64,000 bases of DNA from Flavobacteriaceae bacterium HL-DH10. Its GTDB lineage: Bacteria > Bacteroidota > Bacteroidia > Flavobacteriales > Flavobacteriaceae. The DNA lies in NCBI GenBank assembly GCA_031826515.1, contig CP134536.1, forward strand, positions 2,424,501-2,488,500. The letters are read 5' to 3'. The position numbers and the translations under genes were made by a program. The notes below the pieces were generated by a model. It ran no database searches and was not told the DNA's origin. It saw only the letters and a program-made list of their open reading frames with translations. How positions within the stretch are numbered: position 1 is the first letter of the stretch; each line of letters starts with the position of its first letter. Below are positions 34,827-43,234 of the stretch, piece after piece.

Positions 34827-36011
34827 TTATAATTTTAGTCTATTAATGTCTTTTAAAAATAATGCTTTTGGTTCTTTTGCGAAGATTTTAAAATCTGCTT
34901 CACTTTTATGACCTTTGTTCGGCATGTACTGCTCGCCTTCATTGCCATTCCTCCAAAATAGAATCCAAGAAATTCCAGAATTTTCAATGTTTGGATATAA
35001 CACCTTAGTAAACCAATTTTGGTCTGGGACTAATTCTTGAATAAACCAATTTACCCCTGCAGATTTATTGACCCCCGTTTCAGTAAGTGCATATAGCTTA
35101 CTTTTTTCGGTTGCTATGTTTTTTACAATTTTTAGATCATTTGCAATAGCGTTTGAGAATTCAACAGAATTCTGAAAATCATAGATATCGATACCTAAAA
35201 TATCTACAAAAGTATCTCCAGGATAATAATCCATGTAATTATCGTTCGGATTTAATTTATTGGGAGCATATACATATATTAAATTATGAACATGATACTT
35301 ATCCCTTAGTGAATAAATCGTATTTCGCCATAATTGCAGATACTCCAAGGAATTACAATTAGGGTTTCCCCACCAAAACCAGTCACCATTCATTTCATGA
35401 TGAGGTCTAAATATTATGGGTATAGCTTTTCCTTTATATCTAATAGATTTTAGGAAAACTGCTACCTTGCTTAACCATGACTCGTATTTTTTTACAAGCT
35501 TGCCGTCTCCTATAATCTCTTGTACTGCAGTAGTTCTATCCCAAGAATCACCATTGGTTTTTGGATTATCGGCATGCCAACTTACCGTTATTATACCTCC
35601 TTTACTATAAGCATCAATCATTAATGCTCTCATGGTATCAAAAGGAACACCATCAAGATTATTGGTTTTCCCTTTTTCTATGCCTCCTATATCAAATCCA
35701 TAAACGGCAGGAAAATCATCTAGTATATCATTCACATCACTTTTAATCATGTTTGGAAAATCTGATTGCTTCCAACCAATTCCATATGCAGTGGCATCTT
35801 GGTGACCAATAGCAAATCCTTCTTTTGAAAGATAGAATAACTTTTTGTGAAGAATTTTAACTTGTTTTGACGCTTTCGTATCAACCAATTGTGGTTTTTT
35901 ATAAACCGTATTGTAAAAAGGTTTACAGGAATTGAAAATAGCAATAAATCCCATTATTAAAATTTTAATTAAACACTTTTTAAAATTATATGTTTTGTAA
36001 GTTCTATGCAT
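34827..36011 (-). CDS. GH26 endo-beta-mannanase, lipoprotein (operon head)
   Basis: A 394-residue GH26 mannanase with lipobox FNSC (Cys29). Acid/base Glu206 in FRPHHEMNGDWFWWG, nucleophile Glu311 in ALTETGVNKSAGV; TVSWHADNP and YAPNKLNPND fit the family, in particular mannobiose-producing periplasmic mannanases. It lacks the acidic residues after the lipid Cys found in the other GH26, so it is more likely periplasmic. First gene of the six-gene operon, divergent from the AraC regulator 139 nt away. Confidence 0.93.
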   Translation of the reverse strand: MHRTYKTYNFKKCLIKILIMGFIAIFNSCKPFYNTVYKKPQLVDTKASKQVKILHKKLFYLSKEGFAIGHQDATAYGIGWKQSDFPNMIKSDVNDILDDFPAVYGFDIGGIEKGKTNNLDGVPFDTMRALMIDAYSKGGIITVSWHADNPKTNGDSWDRTTAVQEIIGDGKLVKKYESWLSKVAVFLKSIRYKGKAIPIIFRPHHEMNGDWFWWGNPNCNSLEYLQLWRNTIYSLRDKYHVHNLIYVYAPNKLNPNDNYMDYYPGDTFVDILGIDIYDFQNSVEFSNAIANDLKIVKNIATEKSKLYALTETGVNKSAGVNWFIQELVPDQNWFTKVLYPNIENSGISWILFWRNGNEGEQYMPNKGHKSEADFKIFAKEPKALFLKDINRLKL

Positions 36012-36027
36012 TAATTGACTATTTTTT
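36009..36027 (+). repeat. 19-bp shared motif in the divergent promoter region (copy 2)
   Basis: CATTAATTGACTATTTTTT begins inside the start codon region of the GH26 gene (its ATG complement is 36009-36011) and extends into the spacer. It equals the copy at 21865-21883. Because it overlaps the start of GH26 on the opposite strand, it would lie in the leader or start site of that mRNA. Confidence 0.4.
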
Positions 36028-36060
36028 GATAATTTTATGCCAAAATAAATATATAATATA

Positions 36061-36097
36061 TAATTTTGGTGTCGCTATTTTATGAAATTCAAAATTA
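36061..36097. promoter_or_regulatory. Divergent promoter elements between mannanase operon and AraC gene
   Basis: TAATTTTG on the + strand at 36061-36068 and TAATTTTG on the minus strand at 36097-36090 both match the TAnnTTTG -7 element and point outward to the regulator and the operon. Neither has a good TTG partner at 17-23 nt, as expected if an activator is needed. Confidence 0.45.
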
Positions 36098-36150
36098 ACA
36101 ATTATATAAAGTACATCTATAATATTATTTTATCAATATGATAAAATATA

Positions 36151-37041
36151 ATGACACCTAAAATGGATATTTTAAAGAAAGTACACAGAGAAATTACACC
36201 TTTATCTCCTGAAGATAGTTTTTTAGTTTTCGACAGAGTTAAGGAAGAGTTTGATTTTCCCATACATTTCCATCCTGAATATGAACTAAATTTCATTAGC
36301 AATGGCAAGGGGGTTAATAGAGTTGTTGGCGATAGTATTGAGGAGATTGACAATATAGAACTGGTTTTGGTGGGGCCAAATTTGTACCATGGCTGGCTAA
36401 CCCATAATTGTAAAAGCAGAGAAATACGTGAAATCACTATTCAATTTCATGGTGATTTGTTCAATGATGAGTTTTTGTCTAGAAAGATAATGAAACCAAT
36501 TAAAGACATGTTTGACAGATCTATACACGGCATTTTATTTTCGAAAAAAGTGAGTGCCGAGATATTTGAACGAATTGCTCAAGTGTCTAAATTAGATAGT
36601 ATGGACTACTTTTTAGAATTGATTTCTATACTATATGATCTAGCCAATTCAAGAAATCAAAGACTTCTTTCTAGTTATACTACAAATCGAGATAGTTTTG
36701 AAAATAGTGATAAAATCAAAAGGATTTATGAATATGTTCAAGAAAATTATGATAAAAAAATAACACTTGCTGAAGCTTCAGAATTGGTAAATATGAGCCA
36801 AGTATCTTTTAATCGGTTTATGAAAAAAAGAACGGGCAAAACTTTTGTTGATTATGTTAATGATGTTAGAATTGGCTATGCTGCCATAAGAATAATTGAA
36901 AAGGATGTAAGTATATCTGAAATCGCATTTAACTGTGGGTTTAATAATATAGCCAATTTTAATAGGGTATTTAAAAAGTCTAAAAAATGTACTCCAAGCC
37001 AATATAAAAATGACTTTTCTGGTATTAAAAGAATACTATAG
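36151..37041 (+). CDS. AraC-family regulator with N-terminal cupin domain
   Basis: A 296-residue transcription factor: an N-terminal cupin-like sugar-sensing domain (about residues 30-100, HFHPEYELNFISNGKG) and a C-terminal AraC double helix-turn-helix (residues 190-290; ITLAEASELVNMSQVSFNRFMKKRTGKTFVDYVN, SISEIAFNCGFNNIANFNRVFKK). ATG 36163 (MDILKK) is an equally good start. It lies divergent to the mannanase operon and upstream of the SusC/SusD operon, so it is the obvious local regulator, in place of the hybrid two-component or ECF-sigma systems common in such loci. Confidence 0.9.
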   Translation: MTPKMDILKKVHREITPLSPEDSFLVFDRVKEEFDFPIHFHPEYELNFISNGKGVNRVVGDSIEEIDNIELVLVGPNLYHGWLTHNCKSREIREITIQFHGDLFNDEFLSRKIMKPIKDMFDRSIHGILFSKKVSAEIFERIAQVSKLDSMDYFLELISILYDLANSRNQRLLSSYTTNRDSFENSDKIKRIYEYVQENYDKKITLAEASELVNMSQVSFNRFMKKRTGKTFVDYVNDVRIGYAAIRIIEKDVSISEIAFNCGFNNIANFNRVFKKSKKCTPSQYKNDFSGIKRIL

Positions 37042-37195
37042 TCTATTTAAATTACATACCATAATTATTTCTAGATACCCTTTTTTAAAAGGGTATTTGT
37101 TTATTTATCAATTATTTTTTAACCAAATTTGATTAAAAAAGTTAAACGAGTATGTCTTTGTCGAATAAATTTTATTAGTAAATGACAAAATAATA

Positions 37196-37227
37196 TTAAC
37201 GTTAACTTAACATTTAATTTAATTTTG
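37196..37227 (+). promoter_or_regulatory. Palindrome and -7 element upstream of the mannan SusC gene
   Basis: A perfect palindrome TTAACGTTAA (37196-37205) precedes TAATTTTG (37220-37227), which matches TAnnTTTG and lies about 90 nt before the SusC ATG. The palindrome would fit a dimeric regulator; the long leader is common for SusC mRNAs. Confidence 0.4.
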
Positions 37228-37315
37228 AAATTAATAATAAACCAAGTGATTAATTATATATATCGTAAAATAGTTAGTCCTAAAATTAACAATTAATACT
37301 ACTAAACTAAAAGAC

Positions 37316-40300
37316 ATGCGAAAAACAATTTTTAAAAATATGCATGGTGGTGTAAATCATTACTTACCACTGTTATTATTTTTTCTAGTAGCTCAAATTA
37401 CTTTAGCTCAAATTCAAGTTAAAGGAATTGTAAGCGACTCTAATGGAATAACCCTTCCTGGGGTAAGTATCCTTGAAAAAGGTACCAGCAATGGAACAGT
37501 GACCGATTTTGATGGTAACTATACTATTTCAGCAAATACTAATGGAACTTTGATTTTTAGCTTTTTGGGGTTTGAAACTCAAGAAATTAAGGTTGTTGGA
37601 AAATCGGCTATCAATGTGACTTTAATTGAAAAACTTGAAGGTTTAGATGAGGTTGTTGTAATAGGTTACGGAACTCAAAAAAGAAGTGATGTTAATAGTT
37701 CTATTTCATCTGTAAATTCTGAAGATTTAAAAGATTTAAAGCAAATATCATTAGACCAAATGTTACAAGGAAAAGCAGCTGGTGTTAGTGTTACTAGTAA
37801 TTCAGGTGCGCCTGGGGGAGCGGCGTCTATTAGAATTAGAGGAACAACGTCGTTAACAGGAACCAATGAACCTTTATATATTATTGATGGGGTTCCTATT
37901 TCGGGTGATGCTACAGGAAAATCTACAAGTGGTCAACCGCTAGTTGGTAAAGATGGTTTTTCTTCTACTGGAGGTAATGGGAATAATGCAGTTAGCCCGC
38001 TATCTATGATTAATCCTAATGATATTGAGTCTGTTGATATTCTAAAAGATGCTTCGGCAACTGCTATTTATGGATCTAGAGGTGCTAATGGAGTTATTAT
38101 AATTACTACAAAATCTGGTAAAAAAGGAACGGGTAAAATTGCATATGAAGGTTATACATCCATTGTAAGTAATTATAAAAATCTTAATGTAATGAATTTG
38201 CAGCAGTTTGCTAAAAACAAAACTGAACTTGCAAAACTATTCGGATTTCAAACACGTAACGAGTTTTCTCATCCAGAATTATTAGGCTTAGGTACCGATT
38301 GGCAAGATGAAGTTTATAGAACTGCTCTAGCTAAGAACCATCAATTGTCTTTTTCAGGATCAAATGAAGGAACAAATTATTATCTATCAACAAGTTTTTT
38401 AGACCAGCAAGGAACTATTATTAATTCAGGCCTTAAACGATATACGGTTAGGTTAAATGTAGATTCTAAAGTTAAAAATTGGCTAAAAGTTGGCGCCAAT
38501 TTAACTGCAGGTATAACCAACGAAAAGGTTACTGTTAATCAAAGCTTTACAGGTTTAATTAGTAATACTTTACTTCAATCTCCAGATATTCCAGTAAGAA
38601 ATGCCGATGGTTCTTTTGCTGGACCACCAAGCTCAGATCAAAGTGTTACATATTATAACCCAGTTGCTGAAGCACTAACAAGAGATAATAAATTAGTTCG
38701 AAAAAACTTTTTAGGAAATGTATATGCTGAATTTTCTATTATTGAAGGATTAAAATATCGTGTTGAAATTTCGGCAAATACCGAGTTTTCAAAGAATGAA
38801 GATTTTAGACCATCCTATAAATGGGGGTCTCAAGAAAACATTACGGCAGATTTAGATACTAGAAACCAAAACTGGTATTCAACAAACATAAAAAACTTGT
38901 TAACCTATAATAAATCGATAGATAAGCATAGTTTTACTGTTTTGTTAGGTCAAGAAGCTAATGATAGTCATTGGGAAGGAGTTGTTACCTCTTCAAATGG
39001 TTTTAAAACTAACGAAAATCATACTATAAATTTAGCAGATGTAGATAATAATACGGTAACAGGTTATAAGGGAGGTGCATCTATTTCTTCATATTTTTCT
39101 CGTTTAATTTATAGTTTTGATAATAAATACAGCTTAACTGCTTCTATACGATCAGATACTTCTTCTAAATTTGATCCTACTACAGGTAATCAAACAGGGA
39201 TTTTTAAAGCTATATCAGGTTCATGGAAATTATCTAATGAATCATTTATGGAAGGCACTAAAGATTATATTGACAATATTAAGTTTAGACTTGGATATGG
39301 AGAAACAGGTAATCAGCAAATAGAGAATAATCGTTATACAGCCTTGTTGAATACACAAAATTCTGGTTTAGGAAGTGGGTTTTTGGTTTCAAATTCTCCA
39401 AACCCTGATTTAACTTGGGAATCTTTAAATCAAACAAACGCGGGTATAGATTTCACCCTTTTTGATTCAAAGTTATCTTTTAGTTTTGATGTCTATGATA
39501 AGACTTCTGAAGGTTTCTTATTTCAAGTACCACTACCTGATTATTTAACAGGAGGCGGTAGTCAATATGGAGGGATTTCTGCTCCTTATTCAAACCTTGG
39601 AGTTATGCAGAATAAAGGTTATGAATTAACTTTAGGATATAATTTGAGTGCCGAAAATTTTAGTTGGAATACTTCTTTGAACTTCTCACATTACTCTAAC
39701 AAATTAAAAGAAATACAAGATGGACTTGTTTTAACACAACAAGTAAATACTAATGGTTATCAGCCAGTTGTGGTTACAAATACCATTGTTGGTGAACCAA
39801 TAGGCATGTTTTATGGGTATGTTGCTGAAGGGCTTTTTAACGATTTAAACGCGCTTAATAGTGCGCCTCTTCAATTTGGTCAACCAGTAGGTACTGCTGC
39901 AGGTGAAACTTATTTAGGTGATGTAAAATACAAGGATATTAGTGGTCCTGAAGGTGTTCCAGATGGTGTAATTGATGCTTCTGATAAAACACTTATTGGT
40001 AGTCCGCATCCAGATTTCACCTTTGGTTTTACTAATAACTTTAAGTATAAGAATTTTGATTTGTCATTGTTCTTGCAAGGCTCTTATGGTAATGATGTTA
40101 TGAATTTAACAAGAAGAGCAGGTACAAAAAATGCTTCTTTATATGAAAATCAACTAGAGGAGGCAATGAACTATTGGACACCAACAAATACAAATACAGA
40201 TGTGCCAAGACCAATTGCCGATACTGCTAATAGTAATTTGTTAATTTCCAGTCGTTATCTTGAAGATGGTTCTTACTTAAGAGTGCAAAACCTAACCTTA

Positions 40301-40513
40301 GGCTATTCTTTACCGCAAGATGTTTTAGAAAAATTTAAGATGTCTAGATTACGAATTTATGGTTCTGCCCAAAACCTATATACTTTTACTAAGTATTCTG
40401 GTTACGATCCTGAAATTGGTTCCTTTAATCAAAGTCCCCTTTTGTCAGGTATAGATAATGGAAGATACCCATCTCCAAGAACTTTTTCAATAGGTGTAAA
40501 CGTAGAATTTTAA
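37316..40513 (+). CDS. SusC-like TonB-dependent receptor (mannan locus), full length
   Basis: A complete 1065-residue SusC. Signal peptide to about residue 31 (ITLAQ), a carboxypeptidase-regulatory-like domain (IQVKGIVSDSNGITLPGVSILEKGTSNGTVTDFDGNY), TonB box-like VVVIGYGTQKRSDV, plug (SIRIRGTTSL, NDIESVDILKDASATAIYGSRGANGVIIITTK), then a 22-strand-type barrel ending SIGVNVEF. No STN domain is present, so it is not directly linked to an ECF sigma cascade. It imports manno-oligosaccharides with the SusD encoded 6 nt downstream. Confidence 0.97.
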   Translation: MRKTIFKNMHGGVNHYLPLLLFFLVAQITLAQIQVKGIVSDSNGITLPGVSILEKGTSNGTVTDFDGNYTISANTNGTLIFSFLGFETQEIKVVGKSAINVTLIEKLEGLDEVVVIGYGTQKRSDVNSSISSVNSEDLKDLKQISLDQMLQGKAAGVSVTSNSGAPGGAASIRIRGTTSLTGTNEPLYIIDGVPISGDATGKSTSGQPLVGKDGFSSTGGNGNNAVSPLSMINPNDIESVDILKDASATAIYGSRGANGVIIITTKSGKKGTGKIAYEGYTSIVSNYKNLNVMNLQQFAKNKTELAKLFGFQTRNEFSHPELLGLGTDWQDEVYRTALAKNHQLSFSGSNEGTNYYLSTSFLDQQGTIINSGLKRYTVRLNVDSKVKNWLKVGANLTAGITNEKVTVNQSFTGLISNTLLQSPDIPVRNADGSFAGPPSSDQSVTYYNPVAEALTRDNKLVRKNFLGNVYAEFSIIEGLKYRVEISANTEFSKNEDFRPSYKWGSQENITADLDTRNQNWYSTNIKNLLTYNKSIDKHSFTVLLGQEANDSHWEGVVTSSNGFKTNENHTINLADVDNNTVTGYKGGASISSYFSRLIYSFDNKYSLTASIRSDTSSKFDPTTGNQTGIFKAISGSWKLSNESFMEGTKDYIDNIKFRLGYGETGNQQIENNRYTALLNTQNSGLGSGFLVSNSPNPDLTWESLNQTNAGIDFTLFDSKLSFSFDVYDKTSEGFLFQVPLPDYLTGGGSQYGGISAPYSNLGVMQNKGYELTLGYNLSAENFSWNTSLNFSHYSNKLKEIQDGLVLTQQVNTNGYQPVVVTNTIVGEPIGMFYGYVAEGLFNDLNALNSAPLQFGQPVGTAAGETYLGDVKYKDISGPEGVPDGVIDASDKTLIGSPHPDFTFGFTNNFKYKNFDLSLFLQGSYGNDVMNLTRRAGTKNASLYENQLEEAMNYWTPTNTNTDVPRPIADTANSNLLISSRYLEDGSYLRVQNLTLGYSLPQDVLEKFKMSRLRIYGSAQNLYTFTKYSGYDPEIGSFNQSPLLSGIDNGRYPSPRTFSIGVNVEF

Positions 40514-40519
40514 AAAAAA

Positions 40520-42112
40520 ATGAAAATGAAAAATTTATTTAACATATATAAATTGCTTAGTGTGGCAATATTATTTCTGGTTTTTGTTTCATGTTCTGAT
40601 GACTTTACAGATAGACCTCCAGAAGATTCAATAAGTTTAGATGCTTATTATAATACCAATGATCAAGTGGTTTCTGCAACAAACGGAATGTACAGTAGAA
40701 CTTGGTTTCAGTTATGCAACAAGTTTTTCTGGGTACTAGAAATTGGTTCTGGAAATATGTATTCTGGTTCTCCTGATGTTGCAGGATTAAGAACATTCTC
40801 TTTAAACGGAAGTGATCCTGAACTAGCAAATGGTTGGGCCTCGCTTTGGGCTAATGTAGCGCAAGCAAATGCGCTCATTAATTTCTTAGAATCACGTGTT
40901 GGTCCAGATGTAGATCAAGATGTAATAGATAATGCTATTGGTGAAGCTTATTTTATGAGAGCTACAGCTTACTTTTATTTAGTACGTATGTGGGGACCTG
41001 TTCCTATTATTGAGAATAATTTAGATTACTCGAATGATCCATATATAAACACAAACCCTGTGTCAGACATTTATACATTTATCGTAAATGATTATAAAGA
41101 TGCTGCAGGCAAATTGAAAAGTAAAGTTAGAAGCACAAACTATGGAGAAAATGGTAGAGTTTCTAAAGGATCTGCTAAAGCGATGCTAGCTAAAGTGTAT
41201 TTATATCAAAAAGATTATCAGAATGCAAAAACAATTGCAGAGGAAGTTATTAATAGTCATGAGTTTAAGTTGTTAGGCGGTAGCGAGTTGCCTTCTATGT
41301 CTTTTGGAGATTTATTCTTGTACAAAAACAACAATAATGAAGAGTCTATTTTTGCCATTCAATGGAAAGGTGATGGAAATTATGGTTCTGCAAATAACAG
41401 TAATACGCAATTTGGAATAAGCTCTAATACCGTTTCTACATCAAATGCTTCCTATGGAGGCGTTATGGGGCCTTCGCAAGACATATTTACCTTATATGAT
41501 GCAGTTGATTTAAGAAAACATGAAACCATTATGGTTCCTGGCGATACTTACCCAAATATGAATACCTCAAATGGTGTAGGGTTTACAGTGCCTGATGAAG
41601 ATAATGCACAAGCCTCAGGTGGAGGTATTAAAAAATACTGTATAGGTAGAGTTTCTGAAGCAACTGGTCCCGCCGATGCATGGGCCATGATGGATAACAA
41701 CCAATATATTATGAGATATGCAGAATTACTTCTTATTCATGCTGAAGCTGTTCTGGCAGGAGGTGCAAGTACTTCTGACGCCGCAGCGTTAAGCTCGTTT
41801 AATGCTGTTAGAAACAGAGCGGGTTTACCAAGTAAGACGTCAATCACGTTTGATGATATTTTTAAGGAAAGACGATTAGAATTATGCTTTGAAGGTGATT
41901 ATTGGTTTGACCTTGGAAGAATTGATAAATCTGATGCCATTGATATTATATCTGCTCAAAATAGAGGAGATAAATATGGAGTACAAAACTATACCCCAAC
42001 TTATTCTGCTACAGACCATGCCGCTAATGATTTTTATATAGATTATCCTGATAATGATGTAGCAAAAAACCCAAAGTTATTAGAAGATCCTGTTCCTTAT
42101 ACTTTTAATTAA
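40520..42112 (+). CDS. SusD/RagB-family glycan-binding lipoprotein (mannan locus)
   Basis: A 530-residue SusD protein with lipobox VSC (FVSCSDDF) followed by acidic residues that favour surface display. Helical repeats (AIGEAYFMRATAYFYLVRMWG; AMLAKVYLYQKDYQNAKTIAEEVI) and the C-terminal signature (RYAELLLIHAEAVL, FKERRLELCFEGDYWFDLGRI) are present. It forms the lid on the SusC channel. It overlaps no gene but is 6 nt after SusC and 10 nt before the glycan-binding lipoprotein gene. Confidence 0.96.
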   Translation: MKMKNLFNIYKLLSVAILFLVFVSCSDDFTDRPPEDSISLDAYYNTNDQVVSATNGMYSRTWFQLCNKFFWVLEIGSGNMYSGSPDVAGLRTFSLNGSDPELANGWASLWANVAQANALINFLESRVGPDVDQDVIDNAIGEAYFMRATAYFYLVRMWGPVPIIENNLDYSNDPYINTNPVSDIYTFIVNDYKDAAGKLKSKVRSTNYGENGRVSKGSAKAMLAKVYLYQKDYQNAKTIAEEVINSHEFKLLGGSELPSMSFGDLFLYKNNNNEESIFAIQWKGDGNYGSANNSNTQFGISSNTVSTSNASYGGVMGPSQDIFTLYDAVDLRKHETIMVPGDTYPNMNTSNGVGFTVPDEDNAQASGGGIKKYCIGRVSEATGPADAWAMMDNNQYIMRYAELLLIHAEAVLAGGASTSDAAALSSFNAVRNRAGLPSKTSITFDDIFKERRLELCFEGDYWFDLGRIDKSDAIDIISAQNRGDKYGVQNYTPTYSATDHAANDFYIDYPDNDVAKNPKLLEDPVPYTFN

Positions 42113-42122
42113 CATTAATATA

Positions 42123-43163
42123 ATGATTATGAAAAATTTAAAAATAAAAAACATATTGGCCTTTTTTATAATGGCGTCAATAGTTGTCAGTTCTCTATCA
42201 TCTTGTTCAACCGATGACAATGATAGTGCGTCTTTTGTATCTCCCGTTATTAATTCAGTAAGCAAAGCAGAAGAAGGAGATTTAACGCCTACAAATGTTG
42301 GTTATGCTAATAATATGTATGTTATTAAGGGGGCAGGTTTTACATCTATTGAAAAAATATATTTTAATGATACCGATACCTATTTTAATCCAACATTAGT
42401 TACCGATACTGCTATTTTTGTAAATATTGACCAAAATACACCTTATGAAAATGCATCAAGTGAATTAAAAATTGTTACTGCAGGAGGTACCGTTATATAT
42501 CCATTTGTTATTGCTCCACCAGGACCTCAAATGTTAAGAGGTTTTAATCCGGTAAATGCAGCTGATGGTGATGAAATCACCATCTATGGAAATTTCTTTT
42601 TAGACCCTGTTGTAACATTTGGGTCAATTCAAGCTGAAGTAGTTTCTAATACATTAACAGAAATTGTAGTTAAAGCTCCAGCAGGATCAAATCATCAATA
42701 TATAACTGTTACAACTATTTCTGGTTCAGTAGCCTCTACCTATGCCGTCGGAACAGCAATTTATGATGATGATTGGTATAATGGATGGACTGTTGAAGCT
42801 TGGAACAACCAAGTTTATGAAACCAATGATGATGCTGCACAAGGTAGAACCTATTTTAAGAAAAATATGGGGGGTTGGGACAATGTTCAAGGAAATTGGG
42901 GTTGGGACGATCAAATAGCAGATTATGCTGGTATTAGAATGTCTTTAAAAGGCCCTGAAGGCTCTAAAATAAAATTAGTTTTCAATGGAAACTGGAGTGA
43001 TGACACAGCACCTATTATTACGCTTACATCAGAATGGAAAGAGTATTATTTTACATGGGCTGATTTGCTTAATGCTGGTCATGTTCAAAATATATCATTT
43101 CAAGAATTTACTGGTAACGGTGGGGAATATTATTTTGATAATTTTGGTTTTATTTTAAAATAG
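42123..43163 (+). CDS. Surface glycan-binding lipoprotein with IPT/TIG domains
   Basis: A 346-residue lipoprotein (lipobox LSSC) of the SusE-position or SGBP kind. Two immunoglobulin-like IPT/TIG domains (about residues 35-130 and 130-215; PVINSVSKA, YVIKGAGFTSIEKIYFND; FNPVNAADGDEITIYGNFF) are followed by a C-terminal beta-sandwich rich in Trp and Tyr (WYNGWTVEAWNNQ, GGWDNVQGNWGWDDQ, EWKEYYFTWADLL), the likely mannan-binding module. It would gather polymer at the cell surface for the GH26 enzyme. A terminator follows, so SusC, SusD and this gene form one operon. Confidence 0.88.
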   Translation: MIMKNLKIKNILAFFIMASIVVSSLSSCSTDDNDSASFVSPVINSVSKAEEGDLTPTNVGYANNMYVIKGAGFTSIEKIYFNDTDTYFNPTLVTDTAIFVNIDQNTPYENASSELKIVTAGGTVIYPFVIAPPGPQMLRGFNPVNAADGDEITIYGNFFLDPVVTFGSIQAEVVSNTLTEIVVKAPAGSNHQYITVTTISGSVASTYAVGTAIYDDDWYNGWTVEAWNNQVYETNDDAAQGRTYFKKNMGGWDNVQGNWGWDDQIADYAGIRMSLKGPEGSKIKLVFNGNWSDDTAPIITLTSEWKEYYFTWADLLNAGHVQNISFQEFTGNGGEYYFDNFGFILK

Positions 43164-43192
43164 AATAATTAGTTTTTATTTAGTCAGCTTTA

Positions 43193-43223
43193 GAGCCCTA
43201 TATACTTTTTTAGGGCTCTTTTT
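43193..43223 (+). terminator. Intrinsic terminator after the SusC/SusD/SGBP operon
   Basis: GAGCCCT (43193-43199) pairs with AGGGCTC (43212-43218) and is followed by TTTTT. It separates the transport operon from the GH27 gene, whose ATG comes 12 nt later; GH27 is then transcribed by read-through or from a start within this region. Confidence 0.8.
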
Positions 43224-43234
43224 AATTTATTTCC

